From positions 1 through 36,297 of the forward strand of contig CALKIU010000009.1 in NCBI GenBank assembly GCA_937995745.1: a DNA stretch of 36,297 bases, written 5' to 3'. A program made the translations under genes and the position numbers. Of the stretch, positions 31,739-36,297 are shown piece by piece. The DNA comes from an uncultured Bacillaceae bacterium (GTDB taxonomy: Bacteria; Bacillota; Bacilli; Bacillales; Cytobacillaceae). The notes under the pieces were generated by a model. That model made no database searches. It saw only the letters and a list, made by a program, of their open reading frames with translations, and was not told where the DNA came from. The stretch's first letter is position 1. The number at the start of each line of letters is the position of its first letter.

Positions 31739-32014
31739 ATGTTTCACTTATTGGAAAAAGCCGTTATCGGGATGGCATTATTGAGGATTATGTCCGGATG
31801 CATTGAAATCATTGCCGCCATGTTGATCCTTAAATTTAATGAGGTGGAAAAAGCGTTGATGATCAACGGTTCCCTGGCACTCATCGGACCGTTGATTCTC
31901 ATCCTTTCAACAACGATCGGCCTGATTGGGATGGCCGAAAGGATTTCTTTTGCAAAAATGCTGTGGATCATATGCGGGGTTGGATTTATTATTTACGGGG
32001 TAAAAAGCGCCTGA
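31739..32014 (+). CDS. yqhV: YqhV family small membrane protein
   Basis: A 91-residue protein with three hydrophobic segments. RIMSGCIEIIAAMLILKFNEVEKALMINGSLALIGPLILILSTTIGL corresponds to remembered B. subtilis YqhV (DUF2619). GGGAGG lies 6 nt before ATG 31739. The function is unknown; in B. subtilis the gene lies near the spoIIIA operon, but no such neighbours are here. Confidence 0.85.
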   Translation: MFHLLEKAVIGMALLRIMSGCIEIIAAMLILKFNEVEKALMINGSLALIGPLILILSTTIGLIGMAERISFAKMLWIICGVGFIIYGVKSA

Positions 32015-32158
32015 CGGCAAAAACGAGCCGGAGTTTTTGCCCCCTTCCCCGCCGGCCGATTCCGGCACAAACAAAAGCCGTAGCTTCTTTTCTTCGGCCT
32101 TCCGGCTTCACCGTAATGTCCAGAATGGCAATTCCTTTTCTTTCAACCTTTGAAAATC

Positions 32159-32193
32159 AAAAAAATCGGGCCTTCCCGGCGAAGGCCCGATTT
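32159..32193 (-). terminator. Terminator of xpaC-yaaN
   Basis: AAATCGGGCCTTC (32163-32175) pairs perfectly with GAAGGCCCGATTT (32181-32193) around CCGGC. On the minus strand it is followed by T residues and begins at the yaaN stop. Confidence 0.92.
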
Positions 32194-33382
32194 ATGAAAA
32201 CGGCTGTTCTCCTTCTCTTTTTATCATCAACAATTTTTCTTTTAACGCATTTTCCATCTGCGCCAGCTCGTACTCCGCTTGACGGCGCTTGTTGCGGCCT
32301 TCCTCCTGGATGCGGAGCGTTTCTTCCAAAGTGGTAATCAAGTTTTCCTGAACCTTCTTCAAAGTTTCGATATCAACCAGCCCCCGCTCATTGGCTTTCG
32401 CCGTTTCAATCGTATTGGCTTTCAACATCTCGGCATTTTTTAACAATAATTCGTTGGTCGTTTTCGTAACCTCTTTTTGCGCTTCCACCGCATGCCGCTG
32501 CCTGATTAAAGTGAGGGCGATGGCAATTTGGTTTTTCCACAAGGGAATGGCCGTCAAAATGGAAGACTGAATCTTTTCCACGAGCGCCTGATTCGTATGT
32601 TGTATCAAACGGATCTGCGGCGCTGCTTGAATGGTGATTTCCCGGCTCAACTTTAAATCATGAAGTCGCTTGTCCAGGCGATCGGCAAACTGGATCATGT
32701 CGTTTACTTCCTGGATTTTCATCTGGTCTCCCGTCTGCTCCGCTTCTTTCTTCAACGCCGGAATGATTTTTTTCTGCAATTCTTCCAATTTCAGTTCGCC
32801 GGCCGCTATATAAATATTTAAAGCATGAAAATAATTTTTGTTGTGTTCATAAAGTTTTTCCAAATATTGTATGTCGCTCATTAAAGCGTTTTTGCTCCGC
32901 TCCAGTTGGACGGCAATCCGGTCAATCTGGGCGCTCGTTTTTTGATACTTTGACAAAATTTCCCGGATGGAACCGGAAAATCTTCCGAATATGCGGGCAA
33001 AAAAAGACTGCTTTTCCGGTTTCAATTCTTCCGGATTAATTTCGTTCAGCTTTTTCATTAAAGCGCTGATAATATTTCCCACTTCTCCCAGGTCCTTCTT
33101 TTGGACATGCTCGAGCATCGTATGGGAAAATTGGGTCAGTTTTTCCTGGGCGGAGGCTCCGTAGGAAAGCATCGCCTGATGGTTTTTCGGATCGATCTGT
33201 TTGGCAAGCTGAAACGCCTTTTGCCGGTTTTCTTCGGGAATCACATCGATCAAACGGACCGGCTTTTGTGCATTTAATTCTTCCGGCTTCAAACTGAGCA
33301 CTTCCCCGCCAAACGGATCATTCAAAAGATCATCAACTGTGCTTATTTCTAATTTGTCATCGAATTGATTTTTCTCCGTCAT
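32192..33382 (-). CDS. yaaN: YaaN, TelA-like toxic-anion-resistance family protein
   Basis: A 396-residue, mostly helical protein of the TelA family. Long coiled-coil-like stretches and the conserved segments FARIFGRFSGSIREILSKYQKTSAQIDRI, LYEHNKNYFHALNIYIAAGELKLEELQ and IPLWKNQIAIALTLIRQRHAVEAQ are visible. The family is linked to tellurite and other stress resistance, but its mechanism is unclear. ATG at 33382 overlaps the xpaC stop (ATGA). A strong terminator follows. Confidence 0.9.
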   Translation of the reverse strand: MTEKNQFDDKLEISTVDDLLNDPFGGEVLSLKPEELNAQKPVRLIDVIPEENRQKAFQLAKQIDPKNHQAMLSYGASAQEKLTQFSHTMLEHVQKKDLGEVGNIISALMKKLNEINPEELKPEKQSFFARIFGRFSGSIREILSKYQKTSAQIDRIAVQLERSKNALMSDIQYLEKLYEHNKNYFHALNIYIAAGELKLEELQKKIIPALKKEAEQTGDQMKIQEVNDMIQFADRLDKRLHDLKLSREITIQAAPQIRLIQHTNQALVEKIQSSILTAIPLWKNQIAIALTLIRQRHAVEAQKEVTKTTNELLLKNAEMLKANTIETAKANERGLVDIETLKKVQENLITTLEETLRIQEEGRNKRRQAEYELAQMENALKEKLLMIKREGEQPFS

Positions 33383-34035
33383 TTCAATCTCCTGCTTTCA
33401 TCAGTAAATTGTGGACGACTGACTTTTTCCAAATTCCGTTTTGCCACATCGATTTCGAAATTCAACTGCTCCACATCGGTGGACAGAATATGATGGAGGT
33501 CTTTTTCAACCGTTTTTGTCAAATCTTCAAGAAGCCAGCGCGTTTCGGAAAGGGTTCTTTCCAGCTCGCTGTTTTTTGCCGGCTGCGCGGAAAGGAACGC
33601 ATATTTTTCCGCCAGTTCTACCAAAGAGTCCAAATGATAGTAAAAAAACTCTTCACCGAGGTAAAAACGTTTCGGCTCCTTTTTTGTAATTTGGTAGATC
33701 CTCCTCGTCACTCTCGCCACTTCAAATGTTTGCTTTAAATGGGGCAAAGAATGCACGGAAAACAGCGCTTTATTCAATCGTTTCAATTTTTCCCGCGCTT
33801 CCTCAAGATTTTTCTTGATAAATTTATATTCTTTTCTCGTTAACCCGTGTTTTTTTAAAAAACGATAATTCATTATCCCTTTGGTTGCATAATAAGTCGC
33901 TCCTCCTCCAAGAAGGGCAAAAACCGTAGAAAGAGCAAATGATTGTTCAAAAGCGGCATAACTGATAAGCCATATGAGAAACGCTGTCGGAACAGCAACG
34001 GACGTGCGAATGAGAAAAGCAAAAAATGGGTACAT
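33379..34035 (-). CDS. xpaC: XpaC family membrane protein
   Basis: A 218-residue protein with two N-terminal transmembrane segments (about residues 1-55), then a helical cytoplasmic part (GLTRKEYKFIKKNLEEAREKLKRLNKALF). The xpaC-yaaN order is as in B. subtilis. XpaC was named for hydrolysis of 5-bromo-4-chloroindolyl phosphate, but its role is not settled. ATG at 34035 is preferred: AGGAG is 9 nt upstream, versus only 3 nt for ATG 34041. Confidence 0.88.
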   Translation of the reverse strand: MYPFFAFLIRTSVAVPTAFLIWLISYAAFEQSFALSTVFALLGGGATYYATKGIMNYRFLKKHGLTRKEYKFIKKNLEEAREKLKRLNKALFSVHSLPHLKQTFEVARVTRRIYQITKKEPKRFYLGEEFFYYHLDSLVELAEKYAFLSAQPAKNSELERTLSETRWLLEDLTKTVEKDLHHILSTDVEQLNFEIDVAKRNLEKVSRPQFTDESRRLK

Positions 34036-34274
34036 TTCCATCTACTCCTGAACGGTTTCTTGTAAATTTATACGGAAATTGTTCAACAAAAGTTTCAAAA
34101 AATCCGTAAAAAGTCAACTTTTCCAGCCATCAACATCATTTTATCATAGCAAATTCCAATCCTCCATTACCATAGACCCTTACTGTAAATCTGCTTCATA
34201 CTTAAGTCTGAGTCTTTGCGCAGTTCCGGTTTTAAAATTTGTCTGAAACCATTCAGGCAAAAAGATTTCTTCCT

Positions 34275-34306
34275 AAAAAAACAAAAACGGGGCTATTAAA
34301 AGCCCC
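34275..34306 (-). terminator. Terminator downstream of the acyl-CoA dehydrogenase
   Basis: On the minus strand GGGGCT (34306-34301) pairs with AGCCCC (34294-34289), then GTTTTTG and a second T run. It lies 230 nt beyond the dehydrogenase stop but only about 20 nt beyond the short frame at 34325-34492. Confidence 0.85.
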
Positions 34307-34324
34307 ACACAAACGAATGTTGCC

Positions 34325-34492
34325 TTAGCTTTCGCCAGCTCCCAACAGCGATTCCAATAAATGCAAACTTTTTTGCAACGCCGGCCGTTTGCCAAACAGA
34401 AACTTATTTTCCCGCCGGCATATGAACATGATGTACGCGGAAGCATGAAAATGCAGCCCCGGACGCCAAATATGACAAATGATTGCCTTCAT
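34325..34492 (-). CDS. Possible 55-residue protein or decayed gene remnant
   Basis: The frame reads MKAIICHIWRPGLHFH... and ends LHLLESLLGAGES, with a terminator 20 nt later. It sits between the acyl-CoA dehydrogenase and its terminator on the same strand. There is no ribosome binding site before the ATG, and the frame extends upstream to a stop near 34530. It may be a small gene, the end of a decayed one, or chance. Confidence 0.25.
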   Translation of the reverse strand: MKAIICHIWRPGLHFHASAYIMFICRRENKFLFGKRPALQKSLHLLESLLGAGES

Positions 34493-34537
34493 GCCCGTTT
34501 TACAACACGTAAAAATGGTGCCGCCGGTTTATCTTTT

Positions 34538-35707
34538 TTAATGGGCATACTGCATCCGTTTTTTATATTGTTTATGCAATTGGGCGGCAATAATATTTTT
34601 TTGAATTTCCGACGTTCCCTCATAAATTCTCGTAATCCGGGCATCGCGATAAAACCGTTCGATCGGGTACTCTTTTATGTACCCCAACCCCCCGTGAATT
34701 TGCACCGCCTTATCCGCCACGCGGTTATACGTTTCCGAACCGAGCAATTTCACCATCGCCGCCTCTTTGATGACGTTCATTTTTTGGTCAACCATCCAGG
34801 CCACCCGGTACGTAAAGGAGCGGAGGGCTTCAATTTCAAGCGCCATTTCCGCCAAGTAGTGCTGGATGATTTGCTGCTCGAATATCGGTTTGCCGAATTG
34901 AACGCGCGTGTGGGCGTATTCAAGGGACATCTCAAGAAGCTTTTGGCTGGAACCCAAATTGCGGGCAGCCATTCCCGCCCGACCGTTTGCCAAAATTTTA
35001 AGGGCATTGACATAACCTTGTCCTTCTTCGCCGAGAACATTTTCCGCAGGAACTTCACAATCCTCAAAAATGATTTCCGCTGTGTGGGAACCGCGGAGTC
35101 CCATCTTTTTCTCCTTCTTGCCGATGATCAGCCCGGGAGTACCCCGCTCGACGATAAATGACGTAATTCCTTTCGGCCCTTTTGTCGGATCGGTTACGGC
35201 CATGACAGTAAATATGTCGGCTATCGTCGCATTGGTGATGAAATGTTTTCTGCCGTTGAGAATATATTTGTCCCCTTTTCTTACCGCCGTCGTTTTCAAA
35301 TTGGAAGCGTGGGAGCCTGCTTCCGGTTCCGTCAGGGCAAAAGCGCCGATCCGGTCGCCGGTTGCCATATCAGGCAAATATTTTCGTTTCTGCTCTTCAG
35401 TTCCCATCTCCACGATTCCAACGCCGCCTATCCCGGTGTGGCCGCCGATAACCGTTGTAAATCCGTTGTGGGTTCGCCCCAACTCCTCCAAGATGGCAAC
35501 TTTTCCGACCATGCTGAGACCCAATCCGCCGTACTCTTCCGGAACGCTCAACCCGAACAATCCCAGTTCTTTGGCCTTTTTCATTATATCCGCGGGAATT
35601 TCGTCTTTTTCTTCAATCACCATCGCTTGGGGTTCAACTTCGTTGTCAATAAAGTCCCTGACAACGGATTTCAGCGCTTTAATATCTTCTGGCAATTCAA
35701 AATTCAC
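34538..35707 (-). CDS. Acyl-CoA dehydrogenase
   Basis: A 389-residue FAD enzyme that oxidises acyl-CoA to the 2-enoyl-CoA and passes electrons to ETF. The domains occur in the usual order: N-terminal helices, middle beta domain (FALTEPEAGSHASNLKTTA, KHFITNATIADIFTVMA) and C-terminal helices with QIHGGLGYIKEYPIERFYRDARITRIYEGTSEIQK. The catalytic glutamate is in IYEGTSE. The chain-length or branched substrate cannot be told. The start codon is GTG at 35707, preceded by GAGGAAAG. The upstream SDR gene is on the same strand, so they may form a degradation cluster. Confidence 0.93.
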   Translation of the reverse strand: MNFELPEDIKALKSVVRDFIDNEVEPQAMVIEEKDEIPADIMKKAKELGLFGLSVPEEYGGLGLSMVGKVAILEELGRTHNGFTTVIGGHTGIGGVGIVEMGTEEQKRKYLPDMATGDRIGAFALTEPEAGSHASNLKTTAVRKGDKYILNGRKHFITNATIADIFTVMAVTDPTKGPKGITSFIVERGTPGLIIGKKEKKMGLRGSHTAEIIFEDCEVPAENVLGEEGQGYVNALKILANGRAGMAARNLGSSQKLLEMSLEYAHTRVQFGKPIFEQQIIQHYLAEMALEIEALRSFTYRVAWMVDQKMNVIKEAAMVKLLGSETYNRVADKAVQIHGGLGYIKEYPIERFYRDARITRIYEGTSEIQKNIIAAQLHKQYKKRMQYAH

Positions 35708-35752
35708 CTTTCCTCATTCCTTTCCTCTTTTTTGTTTATTTTATTGGCGAAA

Positions 35753-35778
35753 CTGGCAGGGAAAGTCTTCCCTGCCAG
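35753..35778 (-). terminator. Hairpin between the SDR and acyl-CoA dehydrogenase genes
   Basis: CTGGCAGGGAA (35753-35763) pairs perfectly with TTCCCTGCCAG (35768-35778) around a 4-nt loop. On the minus strand only TTTCGCC follows, so termination may be partial. It lies 7 nt after the SDR stop. Confidence 0.6.
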
Positions 35779-35784
35779 GCTGAT

Positions 35785-36231
35785 TTAAATCATCGTCAAC
35801 CCGCCGTTTACGGACAGCGTTTGCCCTGTAATGTAATCGGCCGCCTCGGAAGCGAGAAAAGCAACCGCTCCCGCGATATCTTCCGGACGGGCGAGTCTTT
35901 TGAAAGGGATCGCTCTTTCCAGGGCAGCCGCAATACCCGGATTGTAAGAACCGATTTCCCGGAACAAAGGCGTGTCGCTAGGCCCGGGGGCTACACAATT
36001 CACGTTCAAGCGGTATTTGGCCATTTCCCGGGCAAGCGTTTTTGTAAAAGCGATCACTCCTCCCTTGGCGGCGCTGTAAACGGCCTCGCCGCTTGAACCG
36101 ACCCTTCCGGAGTCAGAAGCAATATTGATGACTTTTCCTTGGCCGTTTTCAATCATGATCGGCAAAATGATTTTGCACGTATGAACTTGTCCCATCAAGT
36201 TAATGTCAATAATTTTTTTCCAAGTTGCAGT
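35785..36231 (-). pseudogene. Short-chain dehydrogenase/reductase, 5' part missing
   Basis: The C-terminal two thirds of a classical SDR. The active-site serine in VINIASDSGRVGSSGEAVYSAAKGG, the YxxxK pair, NCVAPGPSDTPL, RLARPEDIAGAVAFLAS and ITGQTLSVNGG are intact. Upstream of TATWKKIIDINLMGQVHT the frame meets TAA at 36232-36234 and, further on, TGA. No NNAG or TGxxxGIG motif can be found in any frame in the remaining 63 nt. The gene therefore looks truncated or rearranged near 36232; a start at TTG 36198 or inside the frame would give a protein lacking the cofactor site. Confidence 0.6.
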
Positions 36232-36297
36232 TTATTGTGATGTCCGTCACATCATTCGGATCATGAACGATTTCATCAAGGATGGCCGCATCCTTTT

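Noticed and set aside
34361..35161. 266-codon open frame on the plus strand
   Set aside because: It lies almost entirely antisense to the well-supported acyl-CoA dehydrogenase, has no ribosome binding site and shows the His/Arg/Phe-rich composition of a shadow frame.

Overview
The window looks like a chromosomal segment of a spore-forming, probably thermophilic member of the Bacillaceae (a Bacillus, Caldibacillus or Geobacillus relative). Evidence for this is strong AGGAGG-type ribosome binding sites with many GTG starts, CtsR and ArsR/CzrA-type control sites, spore genes (alpha/beta SASP, transglutaminase, Spo0E-like) and many genes with clear Bacillus subtilis counterparts. From memory, many of them (ykuI, ykuE, ykyB, ykwC, ptsHI, ykvI, clpE, ogt, ktrD, sspD, tgl) lie in one region of the B. 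subtilis map, so the segment is a rearranged version of a conserved neighbourhood with lineage-specific insertions. The genus is an inference.

Layout. 1-190: the 5' end of a class C group II intron on the minus strand, running off the left edge, inserted directly after the terminator that follows ykuI. 255-7165: ykuI (c-di-GMP-binding EAL protein), ykuE (Tat-exported phosphoesterase), ykyB, a small unknown gene, ykwC (dehydrogenase), and ptsHI (general sugar PTS proteins). 7166-7917 is gene-poor with an unassigned hairpin. 7918-14162: a CPBP membrane protein, the YkvI transporter, clpE under tandem CtsR boxes, a czrA-czcD metal efflux operon with a clear operator, and an unknown 115-residue protein.

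14502-22840 is the most distinctive part. A complete fixABCX operon (electron-transfer flavoprotein, quinone oxidoreductase and ferredoxin) is followed by a Spo0E-like gene, ogt, and a two-gene operon for a 2-oxoacid:ferredoxin oxidoreductase in which the four classical subunits are fused in pairs (gamma-delta and alpha-beta). All of these read on the minus strand. Together they suggest ferredoxin-based metabolism, perhaps NADH-driven ferredoxin reduction by electron bifurcation, in a bacillus where pyruvate dehydrogenase would be expected to dominate. The por promoter is unusually clear and sits among several dyads.

23424-31594: a cobalamin-type radical SAM protein, a 53-residue gene that looks like a spore protein and has a sigma-G-like promoter, the potassium channel subunit ktrD, sspD, and a TPP riboswitch controlling a four-gene ABC importer for a thiamine precursor. 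Tgl, the spore-coat transglutaminase, follows on the other strand. 31739-36297: yqhV, the xpaC-yaaN pair, an acyl-CoA dehydrogenase and the 3' part of a short-chain dehydrogenase whose 5' part is missing next to the right edge.

No tRNA, rRNA, CRISPR array or prophage was seen. Everything rests on reading the sequence by eye; family names come from recognised motifs and remembered homologues, not from searches.
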